Part shown: one piece after another, positions 39,501 to 49,944 of the stretch | How the letters are laid out: every line of letters begins with the position of its first letter | Position numbering within the stretch: the stretch's first letter is position 1 | Source: Tetrahymena elliotti 4EA | Taxonomy: Eukaryota > Ciliophora > Oligohymenophorea > Hymenostomatida > Tetrahymenidae | DNA length: 64,000 nt | Direction of reading: 5' to 3' | Assembly (NCBI GenBank): GCA_000231825.2 | Contig: JH720300.1 | Location: forward strand, 483,878 to 547,877 | Position numbers and translations under genes: made by a program | Notes under the pieces: model-generated | The model's input: only the letters and a program-made list of their open reading frames with translations | The model's database searches: none | What the model was told of the DNA's origin: nothing

Positions 39501-40861
39501 GATTCTGACAAAACTATTATTTGGCTATTATAATTGATTTTGTCATAAATAAGAATTGAGTTTGATTAAGAACTGTAATTTATCCAATTTTCACTAAAAT
39601 CCAATTTCTGTAATAAAACTACTTAATAGCTAGCTTCGTTTACAAAATTCATCTTATAAATAAGGTTAGTGGACTATTCTGGATTTGAAAAAATTCCAAT
39701 TAGATAATTTTTTCTTTGAATACTGTTTGTAATTTACTAAAATTATGGAAAAACCAAAGAGCTATTCAAAACTTAAATCAATCTATTATCTTAAAAAACA
39801 GCCACCTAATTTATAAAAAAATAAAATAAATAAAACAATTAAAATAAATATTTTCATTTTACCTTAAATCTGCCAGGATTAATTTAAAAATAATAATTTG
39901 TTTATGTTGCATTTAAAAATTTAAACATTTAAATAATCTTGGTTTAACACATTTAATTTGTTTAAAATGTTTGATTTATAACATCATACCAAGCAACAAA
40001 ACATTTAAGAGTAGAAGCAAAAATAATTAATTAATTTTCAGTATCAATGCTTAACACTTAGTAGTTTAGATCTAAATTTTATTTTTGAAAAACAATTAAT
40101 CTTGTCATAAAATCCATCACAGTTAATGTTCTATTACTGATGCATCCACCATATTTACCAATTATAAAACTTTCTTAAGACTCTATATTACTTTTTAAGT
40201 TTTAAATCAAATCATAATTTTAAATTGATTGAATATCAATTATTTAAAAGTTCTAATCAACTACAGCAAAGTTACACATATTAGCTCTTACTAAATACAA
40301 ATTTTAGTCAAAAGGGCTGATAGAAAACACTCTTTAATTTAGAGAAGAAGATTTTTAATTGATTTGCATGCACTAGATAGTCTTTTCGCAAACTTTAGTC
40401 TTTTGATTCTCATAGTATGAAAATGGGCAACTTTTTATACATTAGTCTGATGTATAAGGCTCAAAAATAAATTACAATTCAGAATTACAAACATTTTCTT
40501 CAAGTTAGCATTTATTACTTTCAAAATCAATTTTTAAATTTTTACTGCACTCAAGGCAAATTTAATTTTAATCACATTTAGCACATCCTTCAACCTAACA
40601 CCTTATACATTATCCCATTTCTGTTTGAATTTCACCTAATCCACAACTTTTAACACATGTAGAAGTATTCTAATAACTTTTTAAATAGCTAGAAGCACAT
40701 AATATACATTAATCTTAACTTAAATTGAAGCAATCTTGGCAATTACTTGAGCACGAATAACATAAATTGTTAATCACATCATATATATATCCTGTGGAGC
40801 ATTAAGATAGTACTGAAGATAAAAAAATACCCAAAAATACAAAAAGATTACAATAGATCAT
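30526..40861 (-). CDS. Giant Cys-rich, beta-helix, multi-pass membrane protein
   Basis: From ATG 40861 to TGA 30526, probably over 3000 residues with several introns; resolved ones are 39806-39862 and 37420-37465. A signal peptide (MIYCNLFVFLGIFLSSVLS) leads into a Cys-rich head with many CxxC pairs. A long beta-rich segment follows, then pectin-lyase-like repeats at about 33.4-34.1 kb (FNGGALSVINS, STGGAINLVH, LIGGGIYYQQ). Next is an extracellular Cys cluster (CSICPQ, KNGYWREN, CIEGYIGPLCSSCD), then membrane helices at about 31.7-32.4 kb, and a polar tail. This order is typical of large putative membrane proteins abundant in Tetrahymena; function unknown. The frame slips by one at a run of seven T (37243-37249), and the join at 35312-35372 does not keep phase as read, so the exon structure is not final. 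The last 1 kb also has unresolved introns. Confidence 0.75.
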
Positions 40862-42095
40862 TATAAGTTATAGTTATGTATTATTATCAAATTATTTTTA
40901 AAAACTAATTTAACATCAAAATCAAATAATTTCTTGTTGTTTTAGAAAGTAAATTACATAAGAAGTATTACAAAGCTTTAAAAACGAATGAAATTTGAAT
41001 GACTTGATAAATTTTACTTTAAGGTAAAAAACTAGATAACAAATTTTACAGTTAAATGTTAACTTTTTTATTTTAATGTTTTAACAAACTTTTCTCCTAA
41101 AAAATATTTGATCCTGATAACACAAATAATGAATTAATAATCTAAATAAATAACTTATTAAACAAAAGGACTATTTATTACATATTTAACTTGTTATAAT
41201 GTATCATCTAAAAAATTATTTTTCATCTTTGTTTGCATATTAATGAATAAAAGTTTTAAAAACTCTTATTTTGAGATGGATTAGTGTTAGTGATAGAAGA
41301 AGTAAATTTTGAAGGCATTCTTCCCCTTTTAAATTGTTAGATATGAGTTTTTGGGAAGATTTTAATTAAGAGATTGTTTAGAAATATAAATTAGAATTTC
41401 TGAGGGAAAGTTAATATATTTTAAGGACTATTTATATCTTTCATTTTCTATGAACAAAATTTGAATTCCTCATTTACGTGAGTTTTTATTTTACATATTT
41501 TATTCTTTTAAATAAGATTTTGTTATTTACCAGAATTTTTTGATGATTACATTTATTTAATTGAATTTACATATTTTTTGATTAGATTTTATAAGAACTT
41601 ATATTCATTAAAAATTTGTTTATTCATAAATTTGGAAACCAATATATATCGTTACATTTATAAAAAATCTTAAACTAATATATTTTATTTACTATGATTA
41701 CTGTTATTACAGAATACTTAAAAATATTCAGATTCTAATAAATACAATTTATTAATTTTAATGATAAAATTAAATATGATATTTGAATTCATTTTCATTA
41801 ATGTCAAATAAAATAAGTAACCTTTGTTCAAATATTTCAACAGAAAAATTTCTAAAAAGAAATTAATGATTCATATTCATATTATTAATAAAAAACTTAA
41901 TATTTTTATTCTATAATCAAAATGACAGCAATCATTTCCTAAAATCAAAAATCTACATAGATATACATATAAAAGTGAATAATTTTTACCTAATATACTT
42001 TCTATTTTCATGAGAAACTTTTGAGAAATATCTTCTTATTAGAAATATTGTTATCAATATCATCTAAATTATGTAATTATTTCATCTAAAAAAAA
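40862..42095. other. Divergent spacer, later duplicated elsewhere
   Basis: About 1.2 kb between the giant gene and the first GST. No gene. The part around 41220-41440 (with TTTTTGGGAAGATTTT) recurs at about 48660-48840 and, more weakly, at about 55530-55620, showing that this spacer was copied together with its flanking genes. Confidence 0.6.
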
Positions 42096-42180
42096 TTCCA
42101 GAATATCTTTAATTAAAGTTTCCTGATAACATAATTAACTATAAATCTGAAGATTAATCAGATAATTTATTTAATAAAAA
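42096..42180 (+). promoter_or_regulatory. Conserved GST upstream box, copy 1, with HSE-like core
   Basis: Starts about 130 bp before the ATG of GST1. It contains TTCCAGAATATC, then TTAATTAAAG, TTTCCTGATAA and ATAAATCTGAAGATTAATC. The same block precedes three other GST copies at nearly equal distance. TTCnnGAA is the core of a heat-shock element; whether heat-shock factor acts here is inference. Confidence 0.5.
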
Positions 42181-42224
42181 ATATTAACAAAAATCGAATT
42201 ATTAGGTAAAACTTTTTCACCAAA

Positions 42225-42929
42225 ATGGCATAAAAATTAATTTTTGGCTACTGGAATGTCAGAGGAAGAGGTCAATAAATTAGATTCTTACTCGAATATG
42301 TGGAAGCAAACTATGAAGAAAAGCTCTACTATTTCGATAACCCTGATGAATGGCATTAAAAAGACAAAAAAACTTTGAAACCTTTCCCAAACTTACCTTA
42401 TATCATTGATGGTGACTTTTATTTGAGCGAGCATGACAGTGTTATCAAGTATATCGTTAAGAAACACCCTAAGTATCAAGAGTTAATTGGAATAGGTAAG
42501 GGCCCCAATGATGAATTTGTAATTGATTAATTAGTATCAGTCATTAGTGATCTCAGATAAGCCATTCGTGACATATATATGAACCCAAAGATCTAAGAGA
42601 TCAAAAGAGATGCCCTTCCTACCACTCAACCAAAATTCGACTAATTAATTGAATTTAAGGGATTAAACAAATTCCTTCTCCCTTACCTAACTATTGCTGA
42701 TTTCAAGCTAGTTGAAGTTCTTTTATACTATAAGTGTCTCGATGAAGAACTTTTCAAAACTCATTTGAGTGTTTTTGAGCCATACATTTAAAGCTTCTAT
42801 TCTCTCCCAAGAATTTCAGATTATGTTAAGACCGAAAAATACAGATCACACTCTGAATTTTTCCCTATCTAAAGATCCTACTTCACAGGCAAAGAATTTT
42901 TAGATAAATTTAATAAATAATTTGTTTGA
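42225..42929 (+). CDS. Glutathione S-transferase, mu-like, copy 1 (intact)
   Basis: A single exon of 234 residues. The N-terminal thioredoxin-like domain has GYWNVRGRGQQIRFLLEY, close to the mu-class start, with catalytic Tyr at residue 9. PNLPYIIDGDFYLSEHDSVI provides the cis-Pro and the Ser region that holds the glutathione gamma-glutamyl group. The all-helical C-terminal domain includes FLLPYLTIADFKLVEVL, the family's N-capping region. It conjugates glutathione to electrophiles in the cytosol (family knowledge). Codon use is C-rich at third positions compared with neighbours, which suggests high expression. It is the left-most member of a GST array and is divergent from the giant membrane-protein gene. 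Confidence 0.93.
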
Positions 42930-43319
42930 AAGTCTACCTATTTGTTTATCCTATTGCATGAACCTTTTCTTAAATTAATAATTTAGATGTTCTCAAGATA
43001 TTTTCAAAAATAAATCAAATCATTAGTTTATTATTTCCACAAAAACGATGTAAAAATGAGAAAGTCAAATAATAATTATTTGTAAACCTATTATTTTTTT
43101 AAGTAAATAAAAACTCATTAAAAATAAAAAGTAAAAAAAAAAAGATTTTCATTTACTCTATCTATTATCTACATCAAAATATCTTCAAAGAAATACAATC
43201 AGGCTTTTAAAATTTTGTTATTTGTTTGACATAAATTCTAATTCAAATTTATATGAAGTTACAAATCTTTCATTTAAAAGTGAAAATAAAAAAATTTTAA
43301 TTAAAATAATTTAGAACTA
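42930..43319. other. GST1 3' flank
   Basis: About 390 bp. It includes CTCTATCTATT.TCTACATCA, which also follows GST2 and GST4 at a similar distance, so the duplicated block extends about 250-300 bp past the stop codon. Confidence 0.55.
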
Positions 43320-43738
43320 AAATTTTGGAAAATTCAAAGAGCAATTCAAAACAAAAATCAATCTATTTTCTGATAAAACAGTCACCTAATTAATAAAAAA
43401 GCAAAATAAATTCAATAATTAAAAAAATTATTTTTATTTTAATCTACCAAATTTAATTTTAAAACAATCATTTTGTTTTGTTGGATTTAAAAATTTAAAC
43501 ATTTTTAAAATATTAGTTTCACATATTTAATTTGTTTAAAATGTTTAATTTATAACATTATGTAAAGCAGAAAAAAATTTAAGAGTAGAAGCAAAAATAA
43601 TGAATTAATTTTTAGTACTATTCTTAACACTTACTAGTAGAGAGATGAAGATTTATAATTGATTTTTATGCATTAGATAGTCTTTTCACATGCTTTAGTC
43701 ATTTGATTCTAATACTATCAAAATGGGTAACTTTTTAG
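43320..43738 (-). pseudogene. Decayed 5' fragment of the giant gene, copy 1
   Basis: Aligns by eye with about 39735-40440 of the giant gene, with an internal deletion. Shared stretches in order include CAAAGAGC.ATTCAAAAC, AAATCAATCTATT, TTAATTTGTTTAAAATGTTT, TTTAAGAGTAGAAGCAAAAATAAT and GCA.TAGATAGTCTTTTC. The frame is lost. Its presence directly left of GST2 mirrors the giant-gene/GST1 order. Confidence 0.8.
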
Positions 43739-44720
43739 GGAAATTTAGTAAATATTTTAAGCAGTTAACTATGCAACAAATACATCGTTTGTTTTTTTGA
43801 ACAACAATATTCCTCATTTAAGTGGGTGTTTATTTTACATATTTTATTGTTTTATATTAGATTTTGTTATTTATCAAAATAATTGATAACAATCATCTAA
43901 AGTTCTTTTTATTGTTATTAGCTTATTCTGCTTTGGCTCTCGGGTTTAATTATTTTCTATTAGATAAGCTTTTAATAAAAGAAGTACTTAAAAACATTTA
44001 AGCAATTGTGTAGATTGATTTATCTTCAAAAAAATTTGTTTGTTACAAATAATAGATTGAATTTACATATTTTTTGATTAGATTTTATAAGAATTTATAT
44101 TAATTAAAATTTATTGATGAATTAAATTTAACAATCAATAAATTATAAATTTATAAAAAGATTTTCAAAGCAGGATTATGAAAATTAGAATAATTAAATT
44201 AATATATTTTATTTACTATCATGATTGTTATTCAAAATTCTTAAAAAATATTCTAAAGTTAAGAAGTAATATCTGTTAATTTTAAGAATAATAATTAAAT
44301 AGGATATTTGAGTATATTATGAAGAAAAATAGAAACAAAAATAAAAAAAATAAATATTAAATTATTAAACTTTGTGAGGATAAGTTCATTTTCATTTATT
44401 TTTATTAATGTAAAATAACAAAAGTAATCTTTATTAAAATATTTCAACAGAAAAAATTCTAAAACAAAATTAATGATTCATTAAATAAAAGTAAAATTTT
44501 CACTGTATATTTATTTATTATCTTTAACTGAAAATGACTTCAATCATTTCCTAAAATAAAAAATCCACATGTTAATATCCCTACCTATCAAGGTAAATTT
44601 TAAAGAATCCACTTTATATTTTCTTGAAAAACTTAAGAGAGAATACTTCTGATTAGAAATACATTTATCAATATTATTTATAAATTGATATAGATTATGT
44701 AATAATTTCTTCTAAATAAA
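43739..44720. other. Copied spacer upstream of GST2
   Basis: About 980 bp, partly alignable to the spacers before GST1 and GST4 (for example TTGATTAGATTTTATAAGAA and GCAGGATTATGAAAATTA). No gene. Confidence 0.55.
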
Positions 44721-44820
44721 TTCCAGAATATCTTTAATTAAAGTTTCCTGATCATATAATTAACTATAAATCTGAAGATTAATCAGATAATTTTATAAAA
44801 AATATTAACAAAAATATAAT
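44721..44820 (+). promoter_or_regulatory. Conserved GST upstream box, copy 2
   Basis: The same block as at 42096, again about 130 bp before the start codon, with TTCCAGAATATC intact. It has survived although the downstream GST frame is broken. Confidence 0.5.
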
Positions 44821-44853
44821 TATTAGGTAATCTTTTACAACTTTTTGAAGAAA

Positions 44854-45557
44854 ATGGCATAAAAATTAATTTACGGTTACTGGAACACAAGAGGAAGAGG
44901 TCAATAAATTAGATTCTTACTTGAGTACGTAGAAGCCAGTTATGAAGAAAAGGTATACCATTTCGATAAACCTGATGAATGGTTTTAAAAAGACAAAAAA
45001 ACTTTGAAACCTTTCCCTAACTTACCTTATATCATTGATGGTGACTTTTATTTGAGTGAGCATGATAGTGTTATCAAGTATATCGTTAAGAAACACCCTA
45101 AGTATCAAGAGTTAATTGGAATAGGTAAGGGCCCCAATGATGAATTTGTTATTGATTAATTAGTATCAGTCATTATGATCTCAGATAAACCATTCGTGAC
45201 TTCTATTTCAACCCAAAAATCTTAGAGATCAAAAGAGATGTCCTTCCTACAACTCATTCAAAATTCAACTAGTTGATTGAATTTAAGGGATAAAACAAAT
45301 TCCTTCTCCCTTACTTAACAATTGCTGATTTCAAGCTAGTTGAAGTTCTTTTATACTATAAGAGTCTAGATGAAGAACTTTTCAAAGCTAATTTGAGTGT
45401 TTTTGAACCATATATCTAAAACTTCTATTCTCTCCCAAGAATTTCAGATTATGTTAAGACCGAAACTTACAGATCTTACTCTGAATTTTTCCCTATCTAA
45501 AAATCCTCAGTTACAGGCAAAGAATTTTTAGATAAATTTAACAAATAATTTATTTGA
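44854..45557 (+). pseudogene. Glutathione S-transferase copy 2, one-base frameshift
   Basis: Span of 704 nt against 705 in copies 1 and 3. At about 45173-45176 it reads GTCATTATGATC where the siblings have GTCATTA(A/G)TGATC. This single missing base shifts the frame after about 108 codons and brings in TGA shortly after. Everything downstream is still well conserved in the original frame, so the loss is recent or is an assembly error. The N-terminal part keeps Tyr9 (LIYGYW). As written it would encode only the thioredoxin-like domain plus a short missense tail. Confidence 0.85.
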
Positions 45558-45986
45558 AGGTCTCTATTTATATTTTTATACAATTGTATGAGTGAGTGTT
45601 TTACAATTAATAGTTGAGATATTCTCAAGATATTTTTAACAATAAATAAAATTATTAGTTTATTATTTCTACAAAAATGATGTAAAAATTAGATAATCAA
45701 ATATCAATTATTTTTACACCTCACCTATTGATTTTTAAAGTGTAAACAAAAACTCATTAAAAATAAAAAGTTAATAAAAAAAGATTTTCATTTACTCTAT
45801 CTATTATCTACATCAGAGAATTTTATTTTTTATTTTCATTTTTAATGAAAGATCACCAACTTTAAATAAATTTGAATTAGAATTTATTTCAAAAAAATAA
45901 TTTAGAATTCATCTCTTTTTGATAAATATAAATTTTTCAAAATTTCTGCTCCTTTTAAGATTTATTTTCTTTAAAAATTTTTAAAA
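45558..45986. other. Spacer between GST2 and GST3
   Basis: About 430 bp. The left part repeats the GST 3' flank (CTCTATCTATTATCTACATCA). The right part is specific to GST3 and its relic at 57.4 kb. Confidence 0.5.
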
Positions 45987-46691
45987 ATGCATCATAAATT
46001 AATATTTGGATCTTGGATTTAAAGAGCAAACGCAATGCCTATAAGGTTACTTTTAGAATACACTCATTCAGATTATATTGAGAAAATATATTATTAAGAA
46101 AATCAAAGTGAATGGTTTGAGAGAGACTAAAAATAATTCAGATAATTTGCTAGCTTACCCTACATTATAGATGGAGAATTTTAATTAACTGATTAATAAA
46201 CAATTATGAAATACATAGCCAAACGAAATCCTAAATATCACTAATTGCTTGGATAAGGGTAGGGAAAAGATGAAGATAGAATTAATCAAATTAATCTTGT
46301 TATATCTGAGATAGGACTCTATGTAAAAGATTAATTCTTCAACCCAAAAGTTCATGAAGAAAAAAGAGATTTTCTAAACAGGTGTTAAAAAAAGTTTGGA
46401 AACTTAGTAAGTATAAGAGGAAAAAATAAATTTATTTTTCCTTACGTAACAACTGTAGATTTTAATTTAGTTGAGCTTCTTTTACATTATTAATGTCTTG
46501 ACAATGATCTTTTTAATAAAAACCTTCCTAGTTTGAATGAATATATTTAACATTTTTATAGCTTACCAGCTATATCAGAATATGTAAAAACAGAAAGATA
46601 CAGAAAACACACTGAATTTTTTCCATAAAATTAATCTATTATTTCTGGAAAAGAATTTATATCAAAATTTAACTCTTAATTTGGAAAATGA
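45987..46691 (+). CDS. Divergent GST copy 3, catalytic Tyr replaced by Ser
   Basis: A single exon of 234 residues, exactly the length of GST1 but only moderately similar. The start reads LIFGSWIQRANAMPIRLLLEY, so the Tyr of the mu-class GYW motif is Ser9 and the RGRGQQ segment is changed. The cis-Pro region (SLPYIIDGEFQLT) and the C-terminal FIFPYVTTVDFNLVELL segment remain. Third positions are more A/T than in GST1, suggesting weaker expression. Ser can serve as the catalytic residue in theta-type GSTs but sits elsewhere there, so this may be a low-activity or ligand-binding GST (inference). The conserved upstream box of the other copies is absent here. Confidence 0.85.
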
Positions 46692-47589
46692 ATGAACAAA
46701 TGGCAAAGATAATTAATTCATTCAATAATAAATCTAAATTAGAATTATTGAGTTATTCAATATCATTTAATAGCATTTTTCTAAATAACAAGCTTATAAT
46801 AATGAAAAATAAAATATCATTATCATTAAAAACATATTTGATTATGTAAATTGTTATTTTTTTGTAAGTATTATTGGTTTCTTCCTCAAAAACGAATTAA
46901 TTGTTAAAAAATATTTTGTTTGATTTTAAAAAATTAGAAGCATAAGTTAATGATAATTATTAACAAGAATTATTGAATTAAATTAATTAGTTTTTTTAGA
47001 TGTTTTATGAAGAAAAAAAAATCGTATTTTGTTAAATATTTTTTGAATGAAAAAATATCTAGAATTCTAATAAATTAATTGAGATGAGTCTTCATTGATT
47101 TATTAATAATTATTTCAAATACTTCTATATTCAATTATTGTCAACTATTCCCTGCAACTTCTTAAGAAATATTAAATCAAAATGAACAATGTTTTAAATT
47201 AAAGGCTACTATTTTTAATTTAAATTGGCAAAAGGGTTTTTAATATTAAAATCAAAGGCTAGCTTATTAGAAAAATAAAGTTTTTTAAAAAAAATTTGAT
47301 ATTAAATAAACTTTAATTATTAGAATCATATTTATTGATAACAAAAAAACAAATCAAATAAAATGAAAAGAAAAGAAGATAATTAATTATTAATTATTGA
47401 TTAGAGTTTAAATTTTTAAACTTAATTTATTTAATTTTTAAACTTTCTAGTTTAGTATTATTAATTGCTTTCTTTTTTTAAAACAGCTTTCCCTGAGAGT
47501 CAAGTAAGTGAAGGGTATTTGTTAAAAGATTTTTAGGATCATTTAAATGATTTTATTATACTTATTTTTTAATTATTTTTCCATTAAAT
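46692..47589. other. GST3 3' flank and spacer
   Basis: About 900 bp without a gene. The part just after the stop (AAATCTAAATTAGAATTATT and following) recurs behind the GST3 relic near 57550. Confidence 0.5.
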
Positions 47590-47715
47590 ATTTTTTTGTA
47601 TGTTCATCAACAAAAAATTACTAAAGAGTAAAAAAATATATTTTAACTCAAATTAATAAATAAAATATTTTACTTTTTGATAAGTTAATTAACTATAAAA
47701 CCAATACCCCTAATT
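47590..47715. repeat. Dispersed A/T-rich repeat, copy 1
   Basis: Contains AGTAAAAAAATATATTTTAA followed by CAAATTAATAAATAAAATAT and TTTTACTTTTTGATAA, ending in AAAACCAATACC. A near-identical copy lies at 51470-51600. Origin unknown; it is part of the duplicated landscape. Confidence 0.65.
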
Positions 47716-47760
47716 TAATTAAGACATTTTATTTTTAAAGTCTTTTTTTTAATTAAGAAT

Positions 47761-48380
47761 TATTTAGAAGCTCTCATCAACTGCAGAAAAATTACATATA
47801 TTAGCTCTTATTAAATACAAATTTTAAAAAAGACTGATATAAAACACTCTTTTATTTAAAGATCAAGATTTTTAATAAATTTGCATGCATAGGAGAGTCT
47901 TTTCCCTTAGTTTAGTCATTTGATTCTAATAGTACGAAAATGGATAACCTTTTACACATTGGTTTGGTAAAAGGTTCAAAATTAAATGCTATTCATAATT
48001 ACAAAAATGTTCTTGAATTTAGCATTTATTATTTTCAAAATAAATTTTTTAATTTTTACTGCACTCAAGTTAAATTTAATCAAATTTAGCACATTCTTTA
48101 AACTAGCACCTTACACATTATCTAGTTTCGGTTTGAACTTTACCAAATCCAGCAACTCTTAACAAAATTAGAAGTATTATAATAGGTTTTTAAATAGAAA
48201 GAAGCACATGATATACATTAATCTTAACTTAATTATTTGAGTACTAATAACATAAATCATAAATTGTTAATAACATCATATATTTACCTTATTGAGCATT
48301 AATATCGTACTGAAGATAAAAAAATAATAAGAAATAGAAAAAGATTGTAATAGATCCTTATAAGTTATTTTTATGTATTT
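47761..48380 (-). pseudogene. Decayed 5' fragment of the giant gene, copy 2
   Basis: Aligns by eye with about 40250-40880, which encodes the signal peptide and Cys-rich head. Shared runs include ATATTAGCTCTTA.TAAATACA, AGCATTTATTA.TTTCAAAAT, TTTTTACTGCACTCAAG, CACCTTA.ACATTAT and GAAGCACAT.ATATACATTAATC. Several indels and lost Cys codons break the frame. Together with the following spacer and GST4 it reproduces the order found at 40.2-42.9 kb. Confidence 0.85.
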
Positions 48381-49814
48381 TTATTAAATTATTAATATAA
48401 AAATCAAATAATTTGTTGCTGTTTTAGAAAGTAAATTAAATAAATTATATTAATAAGCTTTTTAAATGAAATTAGATTTGATTGATTTTGTAAGTTTTAC
48501 TTGAAATCAAAAAACCATATGTAACAAATTTTCCAATTAAAAGTTAACTTTTTTATTTAAATGTTTGAACAATTTTTATCAATTAATCATCGAAATTTAA
48601 TAAGATATTATTATTATATATTTAATTGGTTATGAGCTATCATCATTACAATTTCTTTTTCATCTTTCTTTCTTTCTTTCTAAAGAAGTAGATGTTCTAA
48701 AATTCTTTCATTTGAAATTTATTAATGTTAGTTTAGAAAGAGTAATTTTTTAAGACTTTCTTCCCTTTTTAAAATTTCAGATATGGGTTTTTGGGAAGAT
48801 TTTCATTAAAAGGCTGTTTGGAAATATAAACTAGAATTTGTTAAATATTTATTTAAGCAAATTCTTATTTTATATTATCATAACTTAATTACTAGTGCAG
48901 AATAGTAGAAAAGTTTATAAAGAAGGAAAGTTAGTAAATATTAAAGAGCTAATTCTACAACTAATTATATCTTTTTTATGAATAAAATAATAATTTCTCA
49001 ATTAAATGAGTGTTTATTTTACTTATTCTTTTATATTAGATTTTGTTATTAACCAAATCTTTTGATGAAAACCATATAAAATTCTTTTTATTAGATTATT
49101 TGTTTATATTCTTTTGCTTTGACTCTCAAGTTTAACATTTTTCTATTAGATAAGCTTACCTTAATCCAAGAATTAATGCATAATGCTTAAAAATATTTAA
49201 GGAATTGTGTAAAATGATTTATCTTCAAAAAAATTTGCTTGTTACATATTTTTGATGAATTTACACATTTTTGATGAGATTGTCTAACACTGATATTAAT
49301 TAAAATTTTATTGATGAATTAAATTTAAAAATCAATAAATTGTAAATTTATAAAAAAGATTTTCAAAGCAGGATTATGAAAATTATAATAATTAAACTAA
49401 AATCTTTTATTTACTATTATAATTTTTATTACCAATACCCCAAATTCCAAAGTTAATAAATCATTCTTATTAATTTTACTAATAACATTAAATGATATTT
49501 TCATTTATTGAATGACTGTAAAATAAAATAAATAATTTTTGTTCAAATATTTCAACATAAACATTCTAAAAAGATAATAAGTGATTCATAGAATTATTCA
49601 TTAAAAGTAAAATTTAATATTTTTTTTCTATAATCAAAATGACTTCAATAAATACCTAAAATCCATGTAGATAATCATATAAAAGTAAATTTTATGGAAT
49701 TTATTTTGTATTTTCTTGAGAAACTTTTGAGAAGAATATCCTTTTATTAGAAATATGCTTATCAATAACATTTACAAATTGAGATAGATTATCTAATAAT
49801 TTCTTCTAGAAAAA
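48381..49814. other. Copied spacer upstream of GST4
   Basis: About 1.4 kb that parallels 40880-42090. A short TTTC microsatellite lies at about 48663-48680. No gene. Confidence 0.6.
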
Positions 49815-49910
49815 TTCCAGAATATCTTTAATTAAAGTTTCCTGATAACATAAATTATAAATCTGAAGGTTAACCTGATAATTTAATAAAAAATATGAAC
49901 AAAAATATAA
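49815..49910 (+). promoter_or_regulatory. Conserved GST upstream box, copy 3
   Basis: Starts 130 bp before the GST4 ATG, with TTCCAGAATATC and the following TTAATTAAAG.TTCCTGATAA intact; the later part has small changes. Confidence 0.5.
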
Positions 49911-49944
49911 TTATTAGGTAATCTTTTACAACTTTTTGAAGAAA

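Noticed and set aside
30526..40861. Splitting the giant minus-strand gene into two genes
   Set aside because: Frame problems exist at 37.2 and 35.3 kb, but the signal peptide is only at the far right, the membrane region only at the far left, and this order is typical of single ciliate proteins. I keep one gene with reduced confidence.
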